Positions 1 to 9,080 of a DNA stretch of 64,000 nucleotides are shown piece after piece. Below the pieces are notes generated by a model that had not been told where the DNA came from, did no database searches, and was given only the letters and a program-made list of their open reading frames with translations. Both the position numbers and the translations under genes were made by a program. This DNA comes from Planctomycetota bacterium (lineage in GTDB: Bacteria > Planctomycetota > UBA11346): contig JADGDD010000001.1 of assembly GCA_016745075.1 (NCBI GenBank), forward strand, positions 931,125 through 995,124, in the 5' to 3' direction. The first letter of the stretch is position 1. Every line of letters begins with the position of its first letter.

Positions 1-1833
1 AAATGTGGTATAGCTCAAACCAAACCCGAATGGATAGAGAGGCTCTTTTGGTTTATCTATGTAACTTCTACGAGCCCCTTCCTTTACATAGGTATGCCAA
101 CCGGGAAGCTGATCATAGTTGACTGGGGCTTGCGCAGTATCATAGGCAAGTGAAAGCGTTAGCTTTCCTGATGGATTGCAGGCACCAAATACAATATCGG
201 CAATGGCCGCGCCGCCCTGATTACCAGAATTAAAGCTCTCCAGTATCGCGTCTGCATTCTCCTTCAGCCATGGTGAACTAATCGGCTTACCGTTTACCAT
301 AATAACAATCAACGGCTTGCCTGTTGCTTTCAACTCTTTCAGGAATGCCAACTGTTCTCCTGGGAAGTCGATTTCTGCACGGTCTTTATTTTCACCATAA
401 AATGCCATAGTATCGCCAACACAGGCAACTATAACATCACTTTGTTCCGCTGCCTTGATAGCCTGATCTCGTTCATCATAAGTCGAATCCAGTAGGTCAA
501 TTCCCTGAATAGCCTCCACTTCGACCCCGTTACCTACGCGTTCTAAAAAAGCTTTTTCAATTGTTATAGTCGTATCCGCATGTTTACCGGTCTTTTCAAA
601 TGTTGCCCATGCCTCACCGAAAGACCAGTCACCGAGCTGTGCCGTTATCTTATTAATATTAGGCCCAACCAAGGCAATTTTTATATCCGCACCCGGTAAA
701 GGTAATATATCATTCTCATTCTTTAAAAGGATAACACCTTCCTCAGCGCACGCTTTATTAACGGCCTGATGTTGTCCATCTGATATGATACGAGTATGCT
801 CTTTAAGGTCCGGCATAATAGGACAATCAAAAAGCCCTAATCGAAATTTCAGCAACAAGACACGTGCACAAGCTTCATCTATACACGCCTGCGGCACAGC
901 CCCTTCTTCTACCAACTCAAAGGCATATCGAGGAAAATCTAGCGTACTCATCATAATATCATTTCCAGCAAGCAAGGCTATCCGCGCACCTTCTTTAATA
1001 TTTTCTACCGTTTGTTGCGAACCAACCATATGACCAATATTGTCCCAATCCGTAATGACAACACCATCCCATTGCCACTCATCACGCAATACCGTTCTCA
1101 GTAACCATTTATCCGCAGAACATGGCACACCGTCATTGCTATGATAGCCTGTCATAATGGTATGGCAGCCATTCTTTAAAGCCTTTTTAAATGGCGGTAA
1201 ATAATAATCTAATAATTTCCTTTTACTGAGATTGCTTTCACACGAATCTCTCCCACCTATGGATGCGCCATAACCAGCAAAATGCTTTGCATTAGCCGCT
1301 ACGCTTGCCACACTTTCTTCTGTTTTTTTCTGAAGGCCCTGTATTTTTGCGTTTGCCATTTCACCAACAAGATAGGGATCTTCAGCAAAAGTCTCACCTA
1401 ATCGGCCCCACCGTGGATCGTGCGACACACAAAGCGTAGGCGCATAAGCCATATGCATGCCTGTTGCAGCGCACTCACGACCAACTACAGCACCGACACG
1501 CTCTATAAGCGCTGGATTCCACGTAGACCCCATAAACATTTGGCTCGGAAAAACAGTGCCGCCATCAATAAAGGCATGTCCATGAACAGCATCCAGTTCA
1601 AATAAAATTGGAATACCTAAGCGTGAACCAAGAGCAGCCTCCTGTAGCTCTGCAAGTTCATCTAAATCATTTATATTCAGATACGACCCAACATGAAACT
1701 CTTGCAAAAATCGCATTGGTTCTTTTTCATTGGATTGACATAACTGCCCAATCTTCTCTTGAAGGGTCATTCGGGACAATAAATCGGCTACACGCTTAGC
1801 ATTGTCGATATTTTTATTCTTATATGGGTGCAT
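1..1833 (-). CDS. GH3 family beta-glucosidase (3' end outside window)
   Basis: Glycoside hydrolase family 3 enzyme, expected to release terminal beta-linked glucose or a related sugar from oligosaccharides. The reverse strand reads open for 611 codons from ATG at 1833 to the window edge, so the C-terminus is missing (family members are usually about 750 residues). The (beta/alpha)8 domain is clear: KHFAGYG near residues 183-189, and the nucleophile motif VVITDWDN with Asp262. The second alpha/beta sandwich domain follows, and the visible end FGFGLSYTTF is the usual start of the fibronectin-like C-terminal part. No signal peptide is seen, so a cytoplasmic site is likely. No convincing Shine-Dalgarno sequence precedes the ATG. 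It faces no divergent gene; the upstream gap carries TGTTCG-type sites. The family is certain, the substrate is not. Confidence 0.93.
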   Translation of the reverse strand, partial: MHPYKNKNIDNAKRVADLLSRMTLQEKIGQLCQSNEKEPMRFLQEFHVGSYLNINDLDELAELQEAALGSRLGIPILFELDAVHGHAFIDGGTVFPSQMFMGSTWNPALIERVGAVVGRECAATGMHMAYAPTLCVSHDPRWGRLGETFAEDPYLVGEMANAKIQGLQKKTEESVASVAANAKHFAGYGASIGGRDSCESNLSKRKLLDYYLPPFKKALKNGCHTIMTGYHSNDGVPCSADKWLLRTVLRDEWQWDGVVITDWDNIGHMVGSQQTVENIKEGARIALLAGNDIMMSTLDFPRYAFELVEEGAVPQACIDEACARVLLLKFRLGLFDCPIMPDLKEHTRIISDGQHQAVNKACAEEGVILLKNENDILPLPGADIKIALVGPNINKITAQLGDWSFGEAWATFEKTGKHADTTITIEKAFLERVGNGVEVEAIQGIDLLDSTYDERDQAIKAAEQSDVIVACVGDTMAFYGENKDRAEIDFPGEQLAFLKELKATGKPLIVIMVNGKPISSPWLKENADAILESFNSGNQGGAAIADIVFGACNPSGKLTLSLAYDTAQAPVNYDQLPGWHTYVKEGARRSYIDKPKEPLYPFGFGLSYTTF

Positions 1834-1923
1834 AATCCGCTCTCTATTTGTTAGTAACCATTCACAGAAACAGCGCTCTGTTCCTTGGGTAAGTATATAT
1901 TTTACCAACTCATTAAGCAATGC

Positions 1924-1957
1924 GTTCGCAAACGAACACCGATATGATTACGAACAT
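1924..1957 (-). promoter_or_regulatory. Possible regulator binding sites upstream of GH3 gene
   Basis: The inverted repeat GTTCGCAAACGAAC lies at 1924-1937, and a further CGAACAT lies at 1951-1957. On the GH3 coding strand these read ATGTTCG and GTGTTCG, 18 bases apart. The 11-mer CGTTTGCGAAC is shared with the PhyH/sulfatase intergenic region near 30210, so the two loci may respond to the same regulator. No regulator can be assigned from sequence alone. Confidence 0.35.
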
Positions 1958-2063
1958 TTTAGCCGAGGGATCATCTCTGGGATTCTTATCTATACTACCA
2001 CCGTTGAGTATTAAAGATCCACGCAAGTCTCACCTCTATCGGTATTAAATAATTAGCATTCCC

Positions 2064-2080
2064 CTCGCCCACCGGGCGAG
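2064..2080 (-). terminator. GC-rich hairpin after PhyH/UroD/GH operon
   Basis: CTCGCCC and GGGCGAG form a perfect 7-bp stem around the loop ACC, about 140 bases beyond the stop codon at 2221. There is no T tract on either side, so it is either a weak or factor-assisted terminator or an RNA-stabilising hairpin. Confidence 0.4.
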
Positions 2081-2220
2081 AGAATTACTTTCCATAGAAG
2101 AGATTACGAGTCGTAACCACCATTAACCTCAGTGAATAATTGCCAAAAACAAACCACTCATAACAAAAAATGTCCGGTATATAACAATGCCGCCATATTG
2201 CGTCGATAAACAACAAACGA

Positions 2221-4077
2221 TTACCCAAACACATATCCTTGAGCAGGAATAATTATGCCGTTACAGCGGCGTTCTTCTTCTGAAAAGTTTACAATAACCG
2301 AATTGCCTGATGAAAATTCGGTTTGCTCTACCTGTCCATCTTCGGAGAGGTATTGGTGGCTGAGCATTTCGTCTAGGCCTACACGTTCATGCCATTGATC
2401 TACCGCAGAGAGATCACTAAAGGCCTGCTGTTGCTGCTTCCATTCTGCTACGGAATTAACTGGCCAATAGGCAAGATACCCCCATAGCATATTTTCCAAG
2501 GTACGTGCTGGCGTGCCACCTGAAGTACCTTCACTGCCATAACGAGAGCAGAACACAGAATCGTGAAAAACAAGACTCCATAGTGGTATATTTATTTCTC
2601 CGGCAACTTGATTGTGTCGTGTTTCTAAAAAATCTATGCCACAACTGCTAAAGTCTGATCCATCTTCGCTACCAAGCACCATGCCTTTTTCTTTATAAAA
2701 GCGCATGAGTTTATGTTTAGCCTGCCAGTCTCCGGTTCTTGTTAATGGATGTTCTGGATCGTGACACTCATAGAGCGTAGCGCAGGCTGCGGTATCGGCA
2801 AAAAAGCCGCGTAAACCAAGAGTTTTGATATCTTCCCAATTACGCTCTGCATAGGTAAATCCAGCTGTTGGACAGTTAATAAAACATAAGCCACCATGCC
2901 ACGGGCCTCCTTGCAAGAAATCACCATTTTCTTTGCGCAACACTCCCTGAGGAAATGATGGACTACGCGGATAACTATCTTGATAATTATCATGCAATGC
3001 GACGATATATGGATCAACATTATTCGCTATAATGTGCTTGAGTTCGTCAATACTGCCAAGAGCAGGTTCTGGTGGCCAGATATCTGGATGCAATTCATCG
3101 TAGCCTCCCTTAAAGGTACCGCGCATATTAAATACACCTTTGTTCATACCCCATGCCTTGGCATCTTCTATACAGGCCGCTACATCGGCATGAGTAAAAC
3201 GAACCGATACTTTTCCGTCGTTTTCTTGAATATGCTTCGGTACTGGTAGCATTTGATCAGTGTAAAAATCTTTATGCTCCGTATGACTTTGGAAGAAAGA
3301 GACGATTCTACCGCCTAACAAATTACCAACCGAAGGCGTCTCTGCTATTTTATCACGCAAAGAACGGAATAGTCCCTGTTCTTTTAAGAATTGACGGAAT
3401 ATCTTTGCCATACCAACGTAACCATTGTCAGTGAAATAGTAACGCACACTACTATTAGCACCCCATTTACCCATAGATTTTAACCACGCAGGAGACACTG
3501 ATAAATTTGTTCGATAAAAACCAGTATCAGCATAGTCCTCTGCCATAACTGCCATCCAGCCATGTTTTTCATCCGCCTTTAGACCACCCATCCAGCGCAT
3601 ATTGATGCCACCGTGATGATGGTGATAAAAGAAACATTCCCACGTTGGCTGGTTTTCCTTAATCCATTTTCCTGCACCGCTAGGCACTATCAGGCTTTCA
3701 CTTTCTATTGGTGATGGAAAAACCAAACTCTCCAAATTATCATCAATATCATAGGGCTTAAATTCCACATAATCAGCATGAAGGTTAACCTGACACGAAA
3801 AAGACCCCATAACCATTCCATTTGGTGGGCCTAACAGGGTAATGCGTAAACCATCACCTTGTGCTTCTGCACGAAAAGTTCCAGAATAAAATTCACAAAA
3901 ACTGCGTTCATTACGTATCCATGCATCATTATTGACAATACGGCCTTTTTCTTGGAAAGCCATTTGACCCATTGTCCATTCTGTACCACTACGCTTATCA
4001 CACAGGGTCGCTTCACAATTTTCATGTATATGTACCGCTATCGTATCGTTTTCTTTAGTAAGTATAGTTCTCATCAT
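2221..4077 (-). CDS. Glycoside hydrolase-like protein (GH101/GH129/DUF5696-like)
   Basis: A 618-residue protein that resembles the GH101/GH129/DUF5696 group of retaining glycosidases: an N-terminal beta-sandwich-like part, a TIM-barrel part, and a short C-terminal beta domain. The candidate catalytic pair is the Asp of GFFADTAA and the Glu of LGSEDGSD, 43 residues later. That spacing is longer than I expect for GH101/GH129, so the assignment is tentative. The ATG pair at 4077/4074 is chosen because AAGGAAG lies just upstream; a GTG at 4107 would overlap the previous gene. It is the third gene of the PhyH-UroD-GH operon, 8 bases after the UroD-like stop. No signal peptide, so probably cytoplasmic. 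Confidence 0.6.
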   Translation of the reverse strand: MMRTILTKENDTIAVHIHENCEATLCDKRSGTEWTMGQMAFQEKGRIVNNDAWIRNERSFCEFYSGTFRAEAQGDGLRITLLGPPNGMVMGSFSCQVNLHADYVEFKPYDIDDNLESLVFPSPIESESLIVPSGAGKWIKENQPTWECFFYHHHHGGINMRWMGGLKADEKHGWMAVMAEDYADTGFYRTNLSVSPAWLKSMGKWGANSSVRYYFTDNGYVGMAKIFRQFLKEQGLFRSLRDKIAETPSVGNLLGGRIVSFFQSHTEHKDFYTDQMLPVPKHIQENDGKVSVRFTHADVAACIEDAKAWGMNKGVFNMRGTFKGGYDELHPDIWPPEPALGSIDELKHIIANNVDPYIVALHDNYQDSYPRSPSFPQGVLRKENGDFLQGGPWHGGLCFINCPTAGFTYAERNWEDIKTLGLRGFFADTAACATLYECHDPEHPLTRTGDWQAKHKLMRFYKEKGMVLGSEDGSDFSSCGIDFLETRHNQVAGEINIPLWSLVFHDSVFCSRYGSEGTSGGTPARTLENMLWGYLAYWPVNSVAEWKQQQQAFSDLSAVDQWHERVGLDEMLSHQYLSEDGQVEQTEFSSGNSVIVNFSEEERRCNGIIIPAQGYVFG

Positions 4078-4085
4078 ATCTTCCT

Positions 4086-5159
4086 TTATAATCGGATTGC
4101 ACGCCACTGATCTAGAAAATAGCGGTAATCGTCAAGTGCTACATCAGGAGTAATTAAATGGTCTGGTATCATAACATAGCCACCAGAACGGCACAAGTCA
4201 CGGTGACGAGCAAGTTCTGCATCTATCGCCTCTCGTCCTTGTTCTAAGGCGTATTTATTAAAACCACCCACCATTAATAATTCATCACCAAATTTTTCTC
4301 GTAAATCTTCTGGCGTCGCTTTCCATGTGCCAGGTTCAATCGGAAAGATAAGGTTTACGCCTGCATCTAACCAATTTTGCACCATCGGCTCCACTTTTCC
4401 ATCAGAATCTATACCGTAAATATGTATGCCGTATGATTCTAATTTTGCACGAATTTTTCTATAACCAGGTGCAACGCAACGATCAAAGATATCTAAAGAA
4501 ACCAGCGGCCCTGTTTTCCCACAAATATCTTCAAAGCCAAAGCCGAGATCTGGAGTAATATGCATATGCGGCACCACTTGATCTATAGACCAACAGATAA
4601 GATTAGCAATAGTATCAACAACATCAGCATAAACATCCTCATCATCGTACATGAGGTAGCTCATATTCTCCACACCCATCCAGTCACGCGTCCACCCCAT
4701 GAGCGAACCCGTTCCAATAGAAATAGGCTGCCCACTCGCTTCCACTGCTGCGATACGTTCATGTAAATCAGCTGAAATACGACCCACATCTGGCTGAAGC
4801 CGTTCTTTATATGCTGGCCAATCATCAGCATCCTCGAAGGAAAATCCTAAACTGTGGGGTATACAGCTTTTATGTTTCCATGATTTCATAATAGTGCCAC
4901 AAGGCTCACGAGCTATGACCCACTCATCTGTCTCTTCTTGTACCTCCCGTTCAAAGGCTGGATACAAACAATCATCAATATGTATAGTAGCAAAATGATT
5001 GAGTGCTCCAAGCTCCTCCCATTCATCTGCATCCCTAGCCATACCTTCATTTACCCAACGGTCGCGAGTTTCTGGCCATGTGAGCCAATGACTGACTGGC
5101 AAGCGGTCTACTGGGCGATAATTCATAATATCACGCCACAATTCTCTATTGGTTTTCAT
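4086..5159 (-). CDS. Uroporphyrinogen decarboxylase-like family protein
   Basis: A 357-residue TIM-barrel protein of the UroD/MtaA superfamily, which includes haem-pathway decarboxylases and methyltransferases acting on cobalamin-bound methyl groups. The N-terminus (NRELWRDIMNYRPVDRLPV) is typical of the catabolic-cluster branch. The Zn-binding H-x-C...C set of MtaA-type methyltransferases is absent: the corresponding stretches read IYGIDSDGKV and MIPDHLITPDV. A corrinoid methyltransferase role is therefore not supported by residues here. The start codon overlaps the PhyH stop by ATGA, so the two are translationally coupled, and a glycosidase follows. True HemE is unlikely given the context and motif changes. 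The actual reaction is unknown. Confidence 0.8.
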   Translation of the reverse strand: MKTNRELWRDIMNYRPVDRLPVSHWLTWPETRDRWVNEGMARDADEWEELGALNHFATIHIDDCLYPAFEREVQEETDEWVIAREPCGTIMKSWKHKSCIPHSLGFSFEDADDWPAYKERLQPDVGRISADLHERIAAVEASGQPISIGTGSLMGWTRDWMGVENMSYLMYDDEDVYADVVDTIANLICWSIDQVVPHMHITPDLGFGFEDICGKTGPLVSLDIFDRCVAPGYRKIRAKLESYGIHIYGIDSDGKVEPMVQNWLDAGVNLIFPIEPGTWKATPEDLREKFGDELLMVGGFNKYALEQGREAIDAELARHRDLCRSGGYVMIPDHLITPDVALDDYRYFLDQWRAIRL

Positions 5160-6070
5160 ATCTGCGCTCCTTCCGCTACAGGACTATCCTCTGGACGTAA
5201 CCATACTTCAAAATCGTTGGTGGTTCCCTTCCATGCATAAGGGTCCGTACCACTTACCGGAATAATACTTCGGTCATCAATAGACCCTATCGGAATAGAA
5301 TCATCATTTTGTTGTCCGTGTTCTTTTAAAGCAAGACCCCACGGCAGTAAACTTTGCGCTGAACTATAATGGAAAACCAAGGCCCGACGATAGCCATCTG
5401 ATTTGTTACGCAAACTACAATGCGGTAAATAACCATTAAAAAAGACCACGCTGCCTGCTGGTACCTCAACAGGAACCGCAGACTCCATATCAAAGCCAAA
5501 ACATTCTTCACCAAAATGCCATTCTGGATTGTCATGCTCCCTTGTTTGGAAAAGCTCACCGGAACGATGTGCCCCGGGAGCTACCCACAAACAACCATTA
5601 TCAACAACCGCGTCATCAATCGCAATCCACACACCACACAGACTTCTATCCCGCGTTGGAATATAGATTTCATCCTGATGCCAAGACTGCCCTGGCTTAC
5701 CCGGCCCTTTAGCAAAAAACATAGATTGTGCCAATTTTACTGAGCCATCCCACCAACCTTGCGGTAAATGCGCGCCAACTACCTGCGATAAAACAGCAGT
5801 TATTTTATCATTTTTCGCATACTCAGTAACAGCAGGACTGATACCATGCGGTTGATGAATACACAAAATATTCTGTAAAACATCCGCATCACTCATACCA
5901 TCTTCTACGGTAGGCAAACATGCTGTGGGGTATTTACCACGAGCTAAATCAACAAGCTCATCTTGTAAATGAGCAATCTCTTCCTTACCAAAAACATCCT
6001 TACAGACTAAGAACCCATTATCACGAAAAAATGTCGCCTGTTCTTCTTTCTGCATTTGGGAATGATTCAT
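5156..6070 (-). CDS. Phytanoyl-CoA dioxygenase (PhyH) family protein
   Basis: A 304-residue Fe(II)/2-oxoglutarate-dependent oxygenase of the PhyH family. The metal site is visible as WHQDE (His131, Asp133) with the distal His217 in YLPHCSL; Arg228 is in place to bind 2-oxoglutarate. These enzymes hydroxylate an organic substrate using O2. In carbohydrate clusters of PVC bacteria the substrate is generally unknown. The start is well supported by AAGGAG seven bases upstream of ATG. It is the first gene of the three-gene operon with the UroD-like protein and a glycosidase, divergent from an AraC-type regulator that is the obvious candidate controller. Cytoplasmic, no signal peptide. Confidence 0.9.
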   Translation of the reverse strand: MNHSQMQKEEQATFFRDNGFLVCKDVFGKEEIAHLQDELVDLARGKYPTACLPTVEDGMSDADVLQNILCIHQPHGISPAVTEYAKNDKITAVLSQVVGAHLPQGWWDGSVKLAQSMFFAKGPGKPGQSWHQDEIYIPTRDRSLCGVWIAIDDAVVDNGCLWVAPGAHRSGELFQTREHDNPEWHFGEECFGFDMESAVPVEVPAGSVVFFNGYLPHCSLRNKSDGYRRALVFHYSSAQSLLPWGLALKEHGQQNDDSIPIGSIDDRSIIPVSGTDPYAWKGTTNDFEVWLRPEDSPVAEGAQI

Positions 6071-6118
6071 ACAACTTCTCCTTATCCTCTTATTCTATCG
6101 CGACAAACCATCACTTGA

Positions 6119-7003
6119 ATGCAGAATCGTACACGCTATATATCTAAAAGTCATATGATCGAGTCTAAACACATACAAGTCACTGGCGGCGGTTACGCCA
6201 ATTTCCCAGCAGGCGCCAGCCTGCCGGAACGAACCATCAAAAACTTTGAGCTGGTATGGATTGAATCAGGGCATGTTACTTGGCTCTGCAATGGCGAAGA
6301 AATTGACTGCCCCGCTCCCACTATTATTTGTAGCCAGCCGCAATGGAGAGACGGCTATACGTGGGACCCCAATTTTCCCACACGCCATGGCTTTCTTGAT
6401 TTCACCTGTACACCGTCCGAGTTGGGACTACCAGACCCAAGCCATTGGCCCACCCATGTCTACAATGACGGTGATGATATTTTACGTCCGCTCCTACGGC
6501 ACGCGCTCTGGCTCCACACAGCGGGGTTACGCCATGATCTTATAGAAAGCGCGTTATTACACTGTTTACGCTGTTTTATTGGTGGTGTTGGTAGTATTGG
6601 CACAGTATCCTATAAGCGTTTGCCTTCCACTTTTCACCGTGCGTTGCGCGTTATTCATAATGCTTGGGGTGATGATATTGCCTGCAACCTTCCACTAGAC
6701 ACGTGGGCTGAACGTACCCAGTGTTCACGCGGGCATCTGATAGCCCTGTTCAAAAAACATGTGGAACTGAGTCCGCATGAATCATTGTTACTCCTTCGCC
6801 TTGAACGCGCACGACATTTACTTGAACGTAGTGATGTTTCTATCCACAACATTGCTGAACAATGTGGCTTCGCAACCTCATTTCATTTTTCCCGTTGTTT
6901 CCGTGAAGCTTGCGGCATGCCGCCATCACAATACAGAAAAAACACTGATCTATACAAAAGTTTACTACCTGTTAAGTTACAACATATTCTACAGTTTATT
7001 TGA
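6119..7003 (+). CDS. AraC family transcriptional regulator
   Basis: A 294-residue regulator with an N-terminal cupin-like ligand-binding part and a C-terminal AraC-type double helix-turn-helix (RTQCSRGHLIALFKKH, then the recognition half IAEQCGFATSFHFSRCFREACG and the closing PPSQYR). It diverges from the PhyH-UroD-GH operon and probably controls it in response to a sugar. The start is uncertain: the ATG at 6119 and the one at 6155 both lack a Shine-Dalgarno sequence. The 3' end overlaps by 8 bases the end of the convergent lipoprotein gene. Confidence 0.88.
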   Translation: MQNRTRYISKSHMIESKHIQVTGGGYANFPAGASLPERTIKNFELVWIESGHVTWLCNGEEIDCPAPTIICSQPQWRDGYTWDPNFPTRHGFLDFTCTPSELGLPDPSHWPTHVYNDGDDILRPLLRHALWLHTAGLRHDLIESALLHCLRCFIGGVGSIGTVSYKRLPSTFHRALRVIHNAWGDDIACNLPLDTWAERTQCSRGHLIALFKKHVELSPHESLLLLRLERARHLLERSDVSIHNIAEQCGFATSFHFSRCFREACGMPPSQYRKNTDLYKSLLPVKLQHILQFI

Positions 7004-7610
7004 AGACAACTTTTTGGAAATTAAATGGATATTTCCAACTCTTCTCTTTCTGAGAATAAGAAAAAGGCTGTGAATGTTGATCTGGGTCAGCATCTTGCAA
7101 AAGGTAGTCTACATAAAGATAATCTCTCAAGGGGTAATGGTGCAAACGCAAACCACTATTCGGAATAAAGACATCTATTGTATACCCCGTTTTCGTTAAA
7201 CGAGACTTCATACAGATGCCTGGTATAACAGTCTTGTAAAACTTTGGATAATAGCCTATTGAATCGGGGTTTTTAGTAAAGAAAGAAGGTAGCAGATCGA
7301 GCTTCACCACCCCAGATTCATAAGCATTGATTGTCCGCTTTCGCACAGGGCGAAAATCAAAGTACAGTTCAACCATATCATTATCATAAATTCTTTTATG
7401 TGAACCTACAATGGTATCATCACGAACGGTAATAGCTATGTTCAAACCTTCCTGACAGCGATTCATTACGACATCCATAGAGTGGTCCGCATCATCACCA
7501 TTTATATTGCACACAACTTGTTTTTCTCCCATTACAGGAGTCCGTGTTTGACATCCTGTAAGCAACAGCACTACTACACATGCAAGACTCAAGCTGACGT
7601 GAGTTTTCAT
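6996..7610 (-). CDS. CBM9-like lipoprotein
   Basis: A 204-residue predicted lipoprotein. The N-terminus is a charged Met-Lys start, a hydrophobic run and the lipobox LLTGC with Cys20. The rest resembles the family 9 carbohydrate-binding fold used by sugar-binding modules: a strand pattern around NIAITVRDD, then DNDMVELYFDFRP, a typical CBM9 signature for the loop after a conserved Asn-Asp, and a later GYTIDVFIP. It probably sits on a membrane face and binds a glycan. Its ATG overlaps the sulfatase stop by one base (TAATG), so it is translated with the Tat-exported sulfatase upstream and probably presents substrate to it. The CBM9 call rests on pattern only. Confidence 0.68.
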   Translation of the reverse strand: MKTHVSLSLACVVVLLLTGCQTRTPVMGEKQVVCNINGDDADHSMDVVMNRCQEGLNIAITVRDDTIVGSHKRIYDNDMVELYFDFRPVRKRTINAYESGVVKLDLLPSFFTKNPDSIGYYPKFYKTVIPGICMKSRLTKTGYTIDVFIPNSGLRLHHYPLRDYLYVDYLLQDADPDQHSQPFSYSQKEKSWKYPFNFQKVVFK

Positions 7611-9049
7611 TATACACCTGCCTTTATTACAACAAAATCATCTTGAGTTTCTGTCATCCACTGCGCGAGTTTCTGTCTATGTTGGTCTATTACCGTTTGT
7701 AACCCTGCATCATTGATGCGGTTTTTTTTCTCACCTGGATCATTTTTTAAATCAAAAAACTGTTCATTGTTCTGTCCATATGAAAAGAGAATATATTTGA
7801 AGTGCTCTGTCCGAATCATCCGCCCTTTACGATCTGGTTTTTTATTATCTACAGCTAATTCAGTCACCACAAAATCCCTCTTGAAATGTGAATTCTTTTC
7901 AAGAACAGGTTTAAGCGACTCACCTTGCACCGCATTTGGTACAGGAATGGAGGCATACTCACACATGGTAGGGAAAATATCCATACCAGATGTTAAACTC
8001 TTCGCGTCATATGCCATCTTAGTCGTGCCTGGCATTGCTACAATTAACGGAACACGAGCAGATTCTTCATAAAGAGATAATTTTGCCGCCCATTTATGAG
8101 CGGCGTTGCCATCTCCATGATCACTTGTAAATATAATAAGCGTATTTTCATCAAGACCATTTTTCTCGAGCGCATCAAGAACACGGCCAATCTGTGTATC
8201 TACCGCTTCAGTCATTCTATAATAGTTATACATATAGCGACGCCATTCATCATCACTCATATCTTGTGCAACAGATAACTGCGCACCATAATTTTCTCGT
8301 TCTCTACAGTCGGCAAGAAATTCAATGTCTGTATCGTTTATCTCAAAATTATCGGGTAATGGAGGGGCTGCATTTAAATTTGATGGTAAAGGAAAGTTAT
8401 CTATGTGTTTAGGAAAATAACAGATGTCATGCGGGTTATGAAAGGAAACAGCGAGCAGAAAAGGTTTCTCTTGAGAAACCGTACTTAAATAATCCACGGC
8501 TGCTCCTGCAAGCCATTCATCACTCAGAGCGCCTTTTCCACTGGTTTTTAGATCCGCAGGTAAAAACGGTAAAGGATCAAAGCCAGGAACGGAACAGTCA
8601 AATTTCTTATGCCCATCTAAGGGGTAACTTGCAGGTAGATGCCATTTTCCACCCCACACCGTTTCATAACCATGCTCTCGGAAATGCGTCCCCATATTTG
8701 GAATATTGTCCCATTCTGGCATCATATTGTTCCACTCTGCTTGATGTTTATGCGGCGTTACCCCAGAAACAATGGACCCACGAGATGGCGTGCAAACTGG
8801 ACTTGAGCAATATGAATATTCAAAACGGGTTCCGATTGATGCCAAGCTATCTATATGTGGTGTTTGCACATATGGATTTCCTGCACAGCTCATATCATAG
8901 GCATTTTGTTGATCTGTGAATATAAATAAAATATTGGGCTTCTTCTTCTGACCGCCCATTGTATCAAAGGCAAAACATTCTGCCATTGGCCCGAATGCTG
9001 CCAAACTTACACCTGCTCCAGCTGTCTTAACAAATGTTCGTCTATCCAT
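7610..9049 (-). CDS. Tat-exported type I sulfatase
   Basis: A 479-residue sulfatase of the alkaline phosphatase superfamily that hydrolyses sulfate esters, probably on a polysaccharide or oligosaccharide. The Tat signal is plain: DRRTFVK followed by a hydrophobic stretch ending near residue 27. The sulfatase signature CTPSR carries Cys86, which must be converted to formylglycine for activity. The metal-site motif LFIFTDQQ and the later TSDHGDG are present. It is the only one of four sulfatases here with an export signal. The CBM9-like lipoprotein gene is coupled downstream, and a LacI regulator gene lies 31 bases upstream. No maturation enzyme is seen in the window. Confidence 0.93.
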   Translation of the reverse strand: MDRRTFVKTAGAGVSLAAFGPMAECFAFDTMGGQKKKPNILFIFTDQQNAYDMSCAGNPYVQTPHIDSLASIGTRFEYSYCSSPVCTPSRGSIVSGVTPHKHQAEWNNMMPEWDNIPNMGTHFREHGYETVWGGKWHLPASYPLDGHKKFDCSVPGFDPLPFLPADLKTSGKGALSDEWLAGAAVDYLSTVSQEKPFLLAVSFHNPHDICYFPKHIDNFPLPSNLNAAPPLPDNFEINDTDIEFLADCRERENYGAQLSVAQDMSDDEWRRYMYNYYRMTEAVDTQIGRVLDALEKNGLDENTLIIFTSDHGDGNAAHKWAAKLSLYEESARVPLIVAMPGTTKMAYDAKSLTSGMDIFPTMCEYASIPVPNAVQGESLKPVLEKNSHFKRDFVVTELAVDNKKPDRKGRMIRTEHFKYILFSYGQNNEQFFDLKNDPGEKKNRINDAGLQTVIDQHRQKLAQWMTETQDDFVVIKAGV

Positions 9050-9080
9050 AATTACACATCCTTCTTTGCTATAAAAATAG

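Larger units (their letters stand above)
1834..2220. other. Intergenic region with operator-like sites and a hairpin
   Basis: A 387-base gap between two leftward genes, with no convincing gene on either strand; the short rightward open frames here have no start signals or family features. It contains TGTTCG-like sites near 1924-1957, close enough to the GH3 gene to belong to its promoter, and a GC-rich hairpin at 2064-2080 downstream of the PhyH/UroD/GH operon. Confidence 0.6.

Noticed and set aside
785..2014. Rightward open frames opposite the GH3 gene and in its upstream gap
   Set aside because: Those up to 1833 are shadows of an intact GH3 reading frame on the reverse strand; those beyond lack start signals and family features.
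4078..4107. GTG start giving a longer glycosidase-like protein
   Set aside because: It overlaps the UroD-like gene and has no ribosome-binding site, whereas ATG at 4077/4074 follows AAGGAAG.
4086..5159. True haem-pathway HemE
   Set aside because: The operon context (PhyH, glycosidase) and diverged active-site stretches argue against a uroporphyrinogen decarboxylase.
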